Below are positions 32,342 to 41,309 of a DNA stretch of 64,000 nt, piece by piece; the stretch's first letter is position 1, and every line of letters begins with the position of its first letter. The notes under the pieces are model-generated. The model saw only the letters and a program-made list of their open reading frames with translations. It had not been told where the DNA came from and did no database searches. Both the position numbers and the translations under genes were made by a program. The stretch is from Bythopirellula polymerisocia (GTDB taxonomy: Bacteria > Planctomycetota > Planctomycetia > Pirellulales > Lacipirellulaceae): assembly GCF_007860015.1 (NCBI RefSeq), contig NZ_SJPS01000002.1, positions 898 through 64,897 on the forward strand, written 5' to 3'.

Positions 32342-33532
32342 GTGCCACGCGTCGTCTCCTTCATTGTCTTGGTGGCGATTATCCTCTTGATTGGCTTGAA
32401 GTTTTTTCAAGTCATGATCTTGTTCATCGTCCCGTTGTTTCTGGCAGCGGTTCTGGTTGTGATCTTCAAACCACTGCATTTATGGATCAGCGCTCGGGTC
32501 AAGAATCACGTACGACTGGCTGCAGCTCTCACAACGACGGCCATTGTCTTGATCGTGCTGCTACCAACGGTTGCTCTAACTGTGCGTGCCATCTCAGAAG
32601 GTGCGGAATTGGTCACTAAATTAGCCAATCATCAAGCCGCTGTCCCGAATGGCGAAGTGCCACCGCTTGTGGCCAAACCTCCAGTTGAAGAGGAAGCTCA
32701 TGAGGAGGCCAAATCTTTCAAGGTGTTTATTACTCAACTTGTGGATCAAGCAAATGCCCTGCTTGAGCGATTTCAGATCCCCTATTCATTGGATGCGAAT
32801 TTGGTGATGAAAGACATCACGAACAGTCTCAGTAAAATGGCAACCCCACTGGCAGTCGGCGGATTTCGAATTATCGTCAGTAGTCTGGTCGGACTGGCAA
32901 TCATGGTAATTACCACTTACTACTTTTTCGCAGACGGACCAGCCATGGCCGCTGGATTGATGAGACTCTCGCCGCTCGACGACAAATACGAACAAGAGTT
33001 ACTCGATAAATTTAGCGACATCAGTCGCTCGGTGGTATTGGCAACACTAGCATCGGCCATCGTTCAGGGGCTATTGGCTGGCATTGGGTTCTTTTTTGTT
33101 GGCAGCGATCGCATTTTTTTTCTTACGGGACTTACAATGTTTATGGCGATGATTCCCTTTGTGGGTGCTGCAGCAGTGTGGGTGCCTGTTTGTGCCTGGC
33201 TGCACTTTTATGACCATCGCACAACTGCCGCCTGGGTGCTGGCGCTGTATTGTGCCGGAGTCGTATCGATGGTGGATAATATCATCAAGCCCTACATTCT
33301 CCACGGCCAGGCCAATCTGCATCCGCTGCTGGCTCTTTTGAGCGTGATTGGTGGTGTGCAAGTTCTTGGCCCGATTGGAATCCTGGTCGGACCGATGCTC
33401 GTGGCGTTCCTGCAAGCTCTGTTGAACATGCTCAACAAAGAACTCGGCCAAATGGGCGACCAACCCGTAGCTGCCCTGCAGGAAGCACTCACGAAGGAGA
33501 AACCAAAACCATCTTCCAAGCGCAAGCGTTAG
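32342..33532 (+). CDS. AI-2E family transporter (PF01594-type)
   Basis: 396 residues from GTG. It has about seven membrane helices, starting FIVLVAIILLIGLKFFQVMILFIVPLFLAAVLVVIF, with the usual layout of AI-2E/PerM-like proteins. The central and C-terminal part holds LQGLLAGIGFFFVG...FVGAAAVWVPVCAWL and PIGILVGPMLVAFLQALLNM, which match the family. The residues 90-140 region is soluble and charged, and the C-terminus is Lys-rich. Members move small molecules across the inner membrane; substrate is not shown. No clear Shine-Dalgarno is seen. The start is only inferred. Confidence 0.8.
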   Translation: MPRVVSFIVLVAIILLIGLKFFQVMILFIVPLFLAAVLVVIFKPLHLWISARVKNHVRLAAALTTTAIVLIVLLPTVALTVRAISEGAELVTKLANHQAAVPNGEVPPLVAKPPVEEEAHEEAKSFKVFITQLVDQANALLERFQIPYSLDANLVMKDITNSLSKMATPLAVGGFRIIVSSLVGLAIMVITTYYFFADGPAMAAGLMRLSPLDDKYEQELLDKFSDISRSVVLATLASAIVQGLLAGIGFFFVGSDRIFFLTGLTMFMAMIPFVGAAAVWVPVCAWLHFYDHRTTAAWVLALYCAGVVSMVDNIIKPYILHGQANLHPLLALLSVIGGVQVLGPIGILVGPMLVAFLQALLNMLNKELGQMGDQPVAALQEALTKEKPKPSSKRKR

Positions 33533-33656
33533 AACTAGTTAACCGCAATCCGTAAGCCCCACCATTCAAATAGAATCCTTACAGGCAGAGCGCAGCGTTT
33601 GAGTCTGAAGTATGCCTTTTTTCCTTTGAAAGTAATACTTTTCTCAATTCACTCTC

Positions 33657-33684
33657 TTGAAGGAATCGACCTGATAGCTATATT
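33657..33684 (+). promoter_or_regulatory. Possible sigma-70-type promoter of the respiratory operon
   Basis: TTGAAG at 33657-33662 and TATATT at 33679-33684 are spaced by 16 bases. The match to TTGACA/TATAAT is partial, 4 of 6 and 5 of 6. It lies 72 bases before the first small gene of the operon. Confidence 0.35.
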
Positions 33685-33756
33685 GGGTTCGCTTGGTCTC
33701 AAGTGGACAATCGCAGAAGTCGAATACTCCGAGCTAATCATGTTGGGGATATTTCA

Positions 33757-33909
33757 ATGAACAAGAGCGTGTTAACCCAACTCATCTTTTTTGTTCTCGT
33801 ATTGATGGGGCTCAATTTCTTCTTTCATTTGCACATTTCTATCATTGGAAGTCTGCTTCTGACATTAGGTCTTTCCTTTGTAATGCGGCTATTGCAGTCC
33901 AACACTTAG
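33757..33909 (+). CDS. Small two-helix membrane protein at the head of the respiratory operon
   Basis: 50 residues from ATG 33757, preceded by GGGGAT. Almost the whole chain is hydrophobic: helix 1 QLIFFVLVLMGLNFFFHLHI and helix 2 IIGSLLLTLGLSFVMRLLQ. The frame also opens at a GTG (33703), but the ATG has the better ribosome site. No family is recognised. It precedes the coxB-like gene by 61 bases on the same strand and may be an accessory of the oxidase. Confidence 0.5.
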   Translation: MNKSVLTQLIFFVLVLMGLNFFFHLHISIIGSLLLTLGLSFVMRLLQSNT

Positions 33910-33970
33910 TCGAATCAGGCATTTTTTCTCAGGGGTCATCAGACAAGCTTAGCACTGAAAGACGGACGTC

Positions 33971-34912
33971 ATGTTTCCTGTATTTCAGCCGGAATCTCCA
34001 GAAGCTCAGGCGATCTACGACCTCTTCATACTGGTGCTAATGATCAGCGCCGCCATCTTTATCATTGTGGCAGGCTTGATTGCTGTTGCATTATGGCGGG
34101 GTCGTTCCCGAGCAATCTTACCGAAGCAAGATTTTGGGAGCGAGAAAAGAGAAATCTATTGGATGGTGGGGCCTATTCTCATTGTCATTTGGATCACAGC
34201 GATCAGTGCCAAGCTGATTCTCACAGTGAATGCGTTTCCAAAAATACAACCACCAGGCGACGAAATGGCCGAGGCAGACCTGACCGTCACCGGTCACCAA
34301 TGGTGGTGGGAGATCGAGCATCACGAATCTGGTATCGTCGAGGCCAACGAGATTTACATTCCCACGGGTAAGAAGCTGCGAGTCAAACTCCAGTCAGCTG
34401 ACGTGATTCATTGCTTCTGGGTACCTCAGCTTGCCAGGAAAATGGATGTCATCCCTGGTCGCGAGAACTACATCTGGCTCGAAGCCGGGAAACCGGGCGT
34501 CTACCAGGGTCGATGTGCCGAATACTGTGGAAACCAACACGCCTGGATGAATTTCAAGGTCTATGCTTTGACCACCGACGAATTCGCAAAGTGGGAATCC
34601 GGCGAAAAGGTTGCCCCTGGCACGCCAGCCGAACCTGCTGCGGTCGCTGGTGAAAAACTCTTCTTTGCACATACCTGCTCAAATTGTCACACAGTCGCGG
34701 GCACTGTCGCCCAGGCGACCATTGGTCCCGACCTGACTCGGGTCGCATCTCGCAAACAACTCGCCGGGGGGGCGATCGAGAACTCAACCGAAAACCTCGT
34801 TCGCTGGCTGAAGAATCCACAGGCGATCAAACCGGGATGCAAAATGCCGAATTTCAAATTTAGTGATGACGAGGCACGGCAAGTCGCTGCTTATTTGGAG
34901 TCCCTAAATTGA
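33971..34912 (+). CDS. coxB: Cytochrome c oxidase subunit II with fused cytochrome c domain
   Basis: 313 residues. Subunit II accepts electrons at Cu(A) and passes them to subunit I. A membrane hairpin at the N-terminus (DLFILVLMISAAIFIIVAGL and MVGPILIVIWITAISAKLIL) anchors the periplasmic cupredoxin domain. Cu(A) residues are clear in HCFWVPQLARKMD and CAEYCGNQHAWM. The C-terminal 90 residues form a monohaem cytochrome c with CSNCH at about residues 235-239 and a distal Met in KMPNF. Such a subunit II is typical of caa3-type oxidases. The next gene overlaps by 4 bases, so translation is coupled. Confidence 0.95.
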   Translation: MFPVFQPESPEAQAIYDLFILVLMISAAIFIIVAGLIAVALWRGRSRAILPKQDFGSEKREIYWMVGPILIVIWITAISAKLILTVNAFPKIQPPGDEMAEADLTVTGHQWWWEIEHHESGIVEANEIYIPTGKKLRVKLQSADVIHCFWVPQLARKMDVIPGRENYIWLEAGKPGVYQGRCAEYCGNQHAWMNFKVYALTTDEFAKWESGEKVAPGTPAEPAAVAGEKLFFAHTCSNCHTVAGTVAQATIGPDLTRVASRKQLAGGAIENSTENLVRWLKNPQAIKPGCKMPNFKFSDDEARQVAAYLESLN

Positions 34913-37137
34913 GCACCGAAGTTGCCACACAATACGAACTCATTGAAGTGGACTCCACGACGGGATTACTCTCCTGGGTCTCGACGGTAGATCATAAGCG
35001 AGTTGGGATTCTTTACATTCTTCTGGCCGTTTTCTTCTTGCTAATCGGCGGTATCGAGGCTGTATTGATTCGCATGCAGTTGGCCGTTCCAGGTAACACC
35101 TTCCTCTCGCCGGAGGTGTTCAACCAGCTATTCACGATGCACGGCACGACGATGGTATTCCTAGTGGGCATGCCGTTCTTCACCGGTTTTTCCAACTACC
35201 TGGTTCCCCTGATGATCGGTGCGAAGGATGTGGCCTTCCCCCGACTGAACGCGATGAGCTTTTGGATGTTGCCGTTTGGCGCATTCCTGCTGTACTTCAG
35301 CTTCCTTACCGGCGCAGCACCGAACGCAGGCTGGTTTTCCTATGCTCCCCTCTCCACAAAGCCCTACAGCCTCGGTCCAGGAATCGACTATTGGCTCGTG
35401 GGGCTTATCGTGATGGGGGTTGGCTCGATCGCCGGGGCCATCAACATCGTGGCGACTGTGCTGTGTATGCGAGCCCCTGGGATGAGTTTGCAGCGCGTGC
35501 CCCTCTTCGTGTGGATCATGCTGATGCAGGCGATGCTGATCGTGATCACCATCCCGCCTTTAAATTCTGCCTTGGCACTGCTTTGTGTTGATCGCTGGCT
35601 GGAGGCGGCGTTTTTTGAACCGGTCCGTGGAGGGTCGGCCCTGTTGTGGCAACATTTCTTCTGGATCTTTGGCCATCCGGAAGTCTACGTCTTCGCCTTG
35701 CCAGCATTTGCCATGGTCTCGGAAGTCATCCCGGTGTTTTCCCGCAAGCCTATCTACGGTTACGCGTTCGTGGCCGGTTCTTCGACCGTCATTCTCTTGT
35801 TGAGCTACGGAGTGTGGGCCCACCACATGTTTGCCGTGGGGCTCGGGACCAGCGCCAATATTTTCTTCTCCATAATGACAATGCTAATCGCTTTGCCTAC
35901 AGGAGTGAAAATCTTCAACTGGACTGCGACAATGTGGGGCGGGTCGATTCGCTTCTCCACGTCAATGCTGTTTGCCATCGCATTCTTGATTCAGTTTGTG
36001 ATCGGCGGCCTGACAGGGATCATGTTCGCCGCCGTGCCAATCGATTGGCAGATGACAGACACCTATTTTGTCGTTGCCCATTTTCATTATGTGCTGATCG
36101 GCGGCGTGGTATTTGCCATTTTCGCCGCTACCTACTACTGGTTCCCAAAAATGACCGGGCGCATGCTAGACGAACGACTCGGCAAATGGCAGTTCTGGCT
36201 CTGGTTGTTTGGGTTCAACGGCACATTCATGGTTCAACATTTCCTCGGTGCGATGGGTATGCCTCGGCGCGTCTACACCTATGCAGATAATCCCGGCTGG
36301 GCACTGCTCAATGGCATTTCTTCCGCCTCGGTTATCTTGATGGTGGTCGGTACTATCGTGTTGATTTGGAATATCGTCAAAAGCCTGCTCCATGGAGAAG
36401 TAGCCGGCAACAATCCCTGGGATGCCTTCACGCTGGAATGGGCAACAACATCTCCGCCGCCGGAAACCAATTTTGACTCATTGCCAGAAATCAAGAGCCG
36501 TCGGCCTGTCTGGGATCAACAACACCCTGAGTATGCCGACTGGAAGTTCGCGAAAACTCCTGAAGATAGTGGTCGCCGGCCCGATCGAGCCAAAGTGTGT
36601 GCTTGGGCTTTCGTGATTTCTGAAGCCGTCTTTTTCGTGCTCTTGTTGGTGACTTATGTCGTGTTCAACTCACAAGCCAGCGACGACGGCCCTTCGGCGG
36701 AAACCGTCCTTGACGTACCTCGTACCGCCATATTCAGCGGTTTCTTGCTCGCCAGCAGCCTGACCTTTTGGTTCTCTGAGCGGAGTCTGCGGGCAGGTCG
36801 CCGCAAGACATTTCTATTTTGGCTGGGGACGACAATTCTGCTAGGCATTGTTTTTCTGTGTGGCCAAGGTTGGGAATACGCAGGACTTATCTCCAACGAC
36901 GTGACAATTGACCGAAATCTGTTCGCCTCGACCTTCTTTACGGTCACAGGGTTCCACGGGCTTCACGTCACTGCAGGACTGATCGCCCTGGCGATCATGT
37001 TCACATTGGGCCGCAAAAATCATTTGACAAAAGTGCACTCGAAGCCATTTGAAGCGATCGGCGTGTACTGGCATTTTGTAGATGTCGTATGGATCCTAGT
37101 TTTCTCAATCATCTATCTAGGAGCATTCAAATTATGA
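34909..37137 (+). CDS. coxA: Cytochrome c oxidase subunit I fused to subunit III
   Basis: 742 residues from a TTG that overlaps the coxB stop. Haem-copper oxidase subunit I (about residues 1-500) shows MHGTTM for a haem ligand, HPEVYVFALPAF with the Cu(B) His and cross-linked Tyr, AHHMFAVG and AHFHYVLIG. The rest (about 540-742) is a subunit III-like domain with several helices, ending FHGLHVTAG and YWHFVDVVWILVF. Together they form the oxygen-reducing, proton-pumping core of an aa3-type oxidase. A I-III fusion is seen in some caa3 oxidases. No heme A synthase is in the window. Confidence 0.95.
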   Translation: MSTEVATQYELIEVDSTTGLLSWVSTVDHKRVGILYILLAVFFLLIGGIEAVLIRMQLAVPGNTFLSPEVFNQLFTMHGTTMVFLVGMPFFTGFSNYLVPLMIGAKDVAFPRLNAMSFWMLPFGAFLLYFSFLTGAAPNAGWFSYAPLSTKPYSLGPGIDYWLVGLIVMGVGSIAGAINIVATVLCMRAPGMSLQRVPLFVWIMLMQAMLIVITIPPLNSALALLCVDRWLEAAFFEPVRGGSALLWQHFFWIFGHPEVYVFALPAFAMVSEVIPVFSRKPIYGYAFVAGSSTVILLLSYGVWAHHMFAVGLGTSANIFFSIMTMLIALPTGVKIFNWTATMWGGSIRFSTSMLFAIAFLIQFVIGGLTGIMFAAVPIDWQMTDTYFVVAHFHYVLIGGVVFAIFAATYYWFPKMTGRMLDERLGKWQFWLWLFGFNGTFMVQHFLGAMGMPRRVYTYADNPGWALLNGISSASVILMVVGTIVLIWNIVKSLLHGEVAGNNPWDAFTLEWATTSPPPETNFDSLPEIKSRRPVWDQQHPEYADWKFAKTPEDSGRRPDRAKVCAWAFVISEAVFFVLLLVTYVVFNSQASDDGPSAETVLDVPRTAIFSGFLLASSLTFWFSERSLRAGRRKTFLFWLGTTILLGIVFLCGQGWEYAGLISNDVTIDRNLFASTFFTVTGFHGLHVTAGLIALAIMFTLGRKNHLTKVHSKPFEAIGVYWHFVDVVWILVFSIIYLGAFKL

Positions 37138-37952
37138 TCAGCGAAAAGCTATGGAACTGGACTTCGCCGGTGTGGCTTGTGGTAGGTGTGCTCTTGATCG
37201 GCTACCTGATCGTGGGGCGAGGACGGACGCAAAACCAATTGGCGATTTATCTCCTCGGACTGTGTGTACTGGTGTTGTCATTTGTCTCTCCCGTAGGTGT
37301 GTTGGCCGACGGGTATCTTTTCAGTGCGCACATGGTACAGCACCTTGTGTTGCTCCAGGTTGTGCCGCTCTGCATCTTGTTGAGCCTACCCCGGGTGAAG
37401 GCCACAAAGTGGTTCCAGTCGCCAAGAAGGGACCGAGTGGGCCGCCTGCTGGCAATGGCCTCGATTGGCTGGATTGCGGGGGTGGGGGCGATGTGGTTTT
37501 GGCACGTACCCCTGTTTTGCAGCGCGGCTGCCCAACGACCATCACTTGGAGCGGTGCGCGACCTCTCGCTCGTCCTCGCTGGTTTCGCGTTCTGGTGGCC
37601 GATCTATGCCCCCTGTGAGCGGTACCGGCTTGATCCGCTCAGAGGAATCGCCTATCTATTCTCGGCCTGCCTGGGTTGCACGCTTCTAGGCATCTATATC
37701 ACGTTTGCCCCTCTCTCTGTTTGCCCTGTGTTCGCCAGTCCCGTCGATCGCATTGGCATTTTGAATTCGCTTTACGATGCCGGGCTCACGCCAGGGATCG
37801 ATCAACACTTGGGCGGGCTAATGATGTGGGTGCCTCCGTGTATTCTCTATGTCGGCGCAATTATTAGCTTGCTTTGCCGTTGGTATTCAATCACTGACTC
37901 GACCACCGAATTTGTCCCAGGCTCCGCCAAATCCAGTGGAGTGTCGCTATGA
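37134..37952 (+). CDS. CtaG-like cytochrome c oxidase assembly factor (caa3-type)
   Basis: 272 residues from ATG 37134, overlapping the coxA stop by 4 bases. It has about seven membrane helices, with FSAHMVQHLVLLQVVPLCILLSLP near the middle and WHVPLFCSAA, the Caa3_CtaG (PF09678) signature of a membrane protein with His pairs that helps copper insertion. HMVQH and the FGHxP-like WHVPLF motifs support this. A longer frame starting at 37089 would run inside coxA and is not needed. It belongs with the oxidase genes both in order and spacing. Confidence 0.85.
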   Translation: MISEKLWNWTSPVWLVVGVLLIGYLIVGRGRTQNQLAIYLLGLCVLVLSFVSPVGVLADGYLFSAHMVQHLVLLQVVPLCILLSLPRVKATKWFQSPRRDRVGRLLAMASIGWIAGVGAMWFWHVPLFCSAAAQRPSLGAVRDLSLVLAGFAFWWPIYAPCERYRLDPLRGIAYLFSACLGCTLLGIYITFAPLSVCPVFASPVDRIGILNSLYDAGLTPGIDQHLGGLMMWVPPCILYVGAIISLLCRWYSITDSTTEFVPGSAKSSGVSL

Positions 37953-38164
37953 AAGAAAATGAATTATCTGACCAGGTCCCACGACCTACTTACGCACCTA
38001 TTGCCTTGGCAATGGGAATTGCCATGTCTACCTGGGGACTCATGGCTTTGAGCCTCAACATCAATGCGATGTGGTTCATGTCGATTGCCGGTGTGGGGCT
38101 CTCGACATGGGCGATTAGGAGTTGGATTGGCGAAATAGTACGACAATGGGAAATAGACCGATGA
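37949..38164 (+). CDS. Small membrane protein within the respiratory operon
   Basis: 71 residues with two hydrophobic segments (IALAMGIAMSTWGLMALSL and MWFMSIAGVGLSTWAI) and a charged C-terminus. It overlaps the CtaG-like gene by 4 bases and the Rieske gene by 4 bases, so it is clearly made with the complex. The layout recalls small oxidase subunit IV proteins, but the sequence is too short for a safe assignment. Confidence 0.6.
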   Translation: MKENELSDQVPRPTYAPIALAMGIAMSTWGLMALSLNINAMWFMSIAGVGLSTWAIRSWIGEIVRQWEIDR

Positions 38165-38700
38165 AAAAAAACGTAACCAACCAGCCTTGTTGCCAAGATG
38201 TGTCCGACCGCCGCTCTTTCCATGCCCGGCTTTCGATGATCCTGTCGGCAATTATCGGCGCGTTGATCGTCCTGCCAGGGGTAGGTTTCGTGCTCGCACC
38301 GATTTTCAAAAAAACGAATCAAAAGTGGCGCATGTTGGGAAAGGTAGATGACTTCAAAGAAGGGGCGACGGTTCTTGTCAATTTCGAGGACCCTTCGTCC
38401 GAAGTGTGGGCCGGCGTCACGGCGAAAACGGCTGCCTGGCTGAGGCGGGTCGATGAATCCGAGTTCATTGCATTCTCGATCAATTGCCGCCACTTGGGTT
38501 GCCCTGTCCGTTGGGTCGAAGGGCCAGAATTGTTCATGTGCCCCTGCCACGGCGGCGTGTACTACAAGGATGGTACCGTCGCAGGAGGGCCTCCTCCTGA
38601 ACCACTCGACCGCTATCAAGTCCGAGTCCGCGATGGCGCCGTGGAAATCCATACGGCTGCGGTGCCGCTGACAACCACTCTGACTTTTGACGAGTCCTGA
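38161..38700 (+). CDS. Rieske iron-sulfur protein of a quinol-cytochrome c reductase
   Basis: 179 residues from ATG 38161. One N-terminal membrane helix (SMILSAIIGALIVLPGVGFVLAPIF) anchors the periplasmic domain. The [2Fe-2S] binding motifs are CRHLGC (about residues 110-115) and CPCHGG (about 130-135), the C-x-H and C-x-x-H pairs that ligate the cluster plus a disulfide. The DRRSF stretch before the helix has paired Arg and could be a Tat signal. It overlaps the small membrane gene and precedes cytochrome b by 12 bases. The protein passes electrons from quinol to the fused c haems. Confidence 0.95.
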   Translation: MKKNVTNQPCCQDVSDRRSFHARLSMILSAIIGALIVLPGVGFVLAPIFKKTNQKWRMLGKVDDFKEGATVLVNFEDPSSEVWAGVTAKTAAWLRRVDESEFIAFSINCRHLGCPVRWVEGPELFMCPCHGGVYYKDGTVAGGPPPEPLDRYQVRVRDGAVEIHTAAVPLTTTLTFDES

Positions 38701-38712
38701 TCGAAAAAACTA

Positions 38713-40113
38713 ATGAACCAAAGACTGCGAACCGCCTGGAATTGGGTCGACGATCGCATCGGTTTTTCCGATAGCGTGATGCCGCTCATTGCGCACACGG
38801 TCCCCCGCAATGCCAGGTGGTGGTATGTCCTTGGGAGCGCTACGCTAACCGCCTTCATCGTGCAGGTCTGCACCGGCATTTGCCTGGCAATGGCGTATGT
38901 CCCGGGAGGAGACGAGGCTTACGAAAGCCTCAAATACATTACGGACGAGGCTCAATTTGGCTCGTTACTCCGTGGCATGCATGCCTACGGGGCCTCGGCT
39001 ATGGTCACGCTCGTGGTAATTCATCTCGTACAAGTCTATCTCCATGCGACCTACAAATACCCTCGCGAGCTAAATTGGATGACCGGCGTGGTGCTGTTCT
39101 TTGTCGTATTGGGCATGGCATTTACGGGCCAACTACTCCGGTGGGATGCCAATGGGGTGTGGTCGGTCTTCGTTGCCACAGAAATGGCAGCCCGCACGCC
39201 TTACATTGGACCTGTGATCTCCCACTTCTTGCTGGGGGGAGAAACTGTGGGGGGATCTACGCTCACTCGATTCTTCGCCTACCATGTGTTCATCCTACCG
39301 GGGATGATCTTCGCGGGGGTTGGATTGCACCTATTTTTGCTGTTTCGGCATGGTGTGTCCGAAATGCCTAACGTCGACCAGCCCGTCGATCCGGCCACTT
39401 ACAAGCAAGAGTACGAAGAGCGACTCAAGAAAACGGGGGTTCCCTTCTGGCCCAACGCGATGTGGCGCGACGTGGTTTTCTCGACGCTCGTGGTAGGAGT
39501 GATTGTCGCTTGTGCCGCCATCTTTGGTCCTCCCGCATTGGACGCGTCACCCGATCCGGCCAATATCCATGCCAACCCGATGCCCGACTGGTACTTTTGG
39601 TGGTACTTCGCCGTCTTGTCTTTATTGCCTCCCTCATATGAGCTCTGGTTCATTCTAGGCGTACCGATCCTTGGCTTCTTGGTGCTCTTTTGTTTGCCGC
39701 TTCTTTCCAACAAGGGCCACCGCGCTCCGAGCAAGCGACCTTGGGCAGTAGGGATCGTGATTGCATCCTTTGCCAGTTTTATAGTTTTGACCATCTATGG
39801 ATACCGAGAACCCTGGTCACCGGATTTCGGCGTCCCGGAATTGCCACAAAGTGTAATCGGCGCAAAAGAAGGCCCAGTATTTGAGGGAGGGAAACTCGTT
39901 CATACCAAGGGTTGTCTCTATTGCCATACTATCAACGGCTACGGAGGACATCGTGGGCCTGATCTTTCGAACATCGGCAAGCAACTCACGCGTGAAGACC
40001 TCATCATCCGCATAAACAACGGTGGCTACAACATGCCCTCATTCGCCGGAAGCGTTAACTCGCAGGAGCTCTCAAAGATAGTCGACTTCCTCATGACAAG
40101 AGTCGAACCCTAA
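38713..40113 (+). CDS. Cytochrome b fused to a C-terminal cytochrome c
   Basis: 466 residues. Cytochrome b has the four His ligands in two helices, GMHAYGASAMVTLVVIHL and FFAYHVFILPGMIFAGVGLHL, plus the PEWY-type quinol site in the variant form PDWYF. Extra helices after residue 260 correspond to a subunit-IV-like part. The C-terminal 90 residues form a monohaem cytochrome c with KGCLYCHTING and Met in NMPSF. Thus quinol oxidation and electron transfer to the oxidase are joined on one chain, and no separate cytochrome c1 gene is present. It is the last gene of the operon. Confidence 0.95.
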   Translation: MNQRLRTAWNWVDDRIGFSDSVMPLIAHTVPRNARWWYVLGSATLTAFIVQVCTGICLAMAYVPGGDEAYESLKYITDEAQFGSLLRGMHAYGASAMVTLVVIHLVQVYLHATYKYPRELNWMTGVVLFFVVLGMAFTGQLLRWDANGVWSVFVATEMAARTPYIGPVISHFLLGGETVGGSTLTRFFAYHVFILPGMIFAGVGLHLFLLFRHGVSEMPNVDQPVDPATYKQEYEERLKKTGVPFWPNAMWRDVVFSTLVVGVIVACAAIFGPPALDASPDPANIHANPMPDWYFWWYFAVLSLLPPSYELWFILGVPILGFLVLFCLPLLSNKGHRAPSKRPWAVGIVIASFASFIVLTIYGYREPWSPDFGVPELPQSVIGAKEGPVFEGGKLVHTKGCLYCHTINGYGGHRGPDLSNIGKQLTREDLIIRINNGGYNMPSFAGSVNSQELSKIVDFLMTRVEP

Positions 40114-40154
40114 GTTTAGCCGATTCGCACCGATTCGTTAGCCGCGACGCGCCA

Positions 40155-40171
40155 GGCGAGTGGAGCTCGCC
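40155..40171. terminator. Hairpin between convergent genes
   Basis: GGCGAG and CTCGCC pair around TGGAG, between cytochrome b (plus) and the anti-sigma-like gene (minus). Two CCGATTCG copies (40120-40127, 40130-40137) lie just before it. There is no T-run, so this is a weak bidirectional terminator candidate. Confidence 0.3.
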
Positions 40172-40206
40172 AGAGCGGAGCGCGTAATTCGCGCCAGAAC
40201 TAATCG

Positions 40207-40638
40207 TCACCCATCGCTACTCAAATACCCCGCACTCGACTGAAAATACTTCCTCCGCCGCGACTGAGTAGCTGCTGCATCTTCTTCGGTGGCATGTTGG
40301 TTTCGCAAGTCATCTAGGCTCGCATTACAAACCCGGCATCCGATCGTGTTCAGATGAAACCGAATGTAGTCGGCGTGCGAATCTTCGAGAACTTCCAAGA
40401 GAAAGCTCCCTAACTGCTCCCGCGAAGGGCAGCTGAGCCGTTCCCGTCGCCAGATTGCACCCAGCGCATGCAGCCCGGCGTCTCGCTGGCCAACAATAGC
40501 AGTCAATCTTTCGCCCAGCGCAGAGTCATTTCGTAAAGCCTGCTCGATCCCAGCCATCCGATCCTGAGGCAGATCCTCGTCTAGAAAAGCCGATAGTTCT
40601 GCGTCGGTATATGTTTCGGCCATCGGGTTCTCACGCAT
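40207..40638 (-). CDS. Anti-sigma-factor-like protein with a zinc-type motif
   Basis: 143 residues from ATG 40638 (an inner ATG 40623 gives MAETYTDAELSAFLDEDLPQ). The N-terminal half is helical and acidic with E-rich start; the middle has FHLNTIGCRVCNASL, an H-x5-C-x2-C set related to ZAS-type anti-sigma factors. The rest is basic. The gene overlaps the sigma-factor stop by 8 bases, so the two are paired and would form a signalling switch. No membrane helix is present, so it may act in the cytoplasm. Confidence 0.6.
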   Translation of the reverse strand: MRENPMAETYTDAELSAFLDEDLPQDRMAGIEQALRNDSALGERLTAIVGQRDAGLHALGAIWRRERLSCPSREQLGSFLLEVLEDSHADYIRFHLNTIGCRVCNASLDDLRNQHATEEDAAATQSRRRKYFQSSAGYLSSDG

Positions 40639-41269
40639 AGAGTTCAGGAAACACGTCTTCGTTCAATCGCTGGGAACGAACGATCTTACGCAAGCGTTCG
40701 AGAAAGTCGTATTTGAAATTCGCTACCTGCTGCTCACTTAGATTCAGTTCTTCGGCAACTTGCTTATTCGCCCACCCCAGCACGAATAGTAGCTCCATAC
40801 ATTGAATCTTCTGCCAATCGCCTGCGGTCTGCCAGCGCTCAACCTGCTCAGCAATGCCTGAGGCTATAGCACCGTCTTCTATACCGTGGCGTTCGCCACT
40901 GCGGACGATACTGCTTGCTTGGCGGGCATCGCCGGCCAACTCCCAGTTGCCAGAGGAGTTCTCGCCTGTTGAAAGGGGTATCGCAGGTCGGCGACCTTCG
41001 CGCCGGAGGTAGTCGGTGAGCTTGTGAGCCGCAATCGAAAAGAGCCAACTTTCCAGCGATCGCTGGGGGTCGTAATTCGGCAGACTCGTCAGAAACCCAA
41101 TAAAAGTTTCCTGTACGACATCTTCACTCGCAGCTCGACGGCGCAAGCGACTGTCAACAAACGCAAGCAGCCGCCCTTCATACTGAGCAATCAACTGGTC
41201 CCACGCGTCAGGTTTCCCCCGGCGAATCTCCTCGACAAGCAACACGTTTGGCTGAGAAGAATCAGTCAT
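40631..41269 (-). CDS. ECF-type RNA polymerase sigma factor
   Basis: 212 residues from ATG 41269. Region 2 is seen as WDQLIAQYEGRLLAFVDSRLRRRAASEDVVQETFIGFLTSLPNY, with the polymerase-binding pattern, followed by LESWLFSIAAHKLTDYLRREGRR. Region 4 shows WQKIQCMELLFVLGWANKQVAEELNLSEQQVANFKYDFLERL, with a helix-turn-helix. A 60-residue Ser/Gly-rich linker separates the two. The gene overlaps the anti-sigma-like protein and follows the kinase/FHA block on the same strand, a layout found in planctomycete signalling loci. Target promoters are unknown. Confidence 0.85.
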   Translation of the reverse strand: MTDSSQPNVLLVEEIRRGKPDAWDQLIAQYEGRLLAFVDSRLRRRAASEDVVQETFIGFLTSLPNYDPQRSLESWLFSIAAHKLTDYLRREGRRPAIPLSTGENSSGNWELAGDARQASSIVRSGERHGIEDGAIASGIAEQVERWQTAGDWQKIQCMELLFVLGWANKQVAEELNLSEQQVANFKYDFLERLRKIVRSQRLNEDVFPELYA

Positions 41270-41309
41270 AGGCAAGAAAATCATCCGCGTTGCAACGCAA
41301 CGCACGGAA

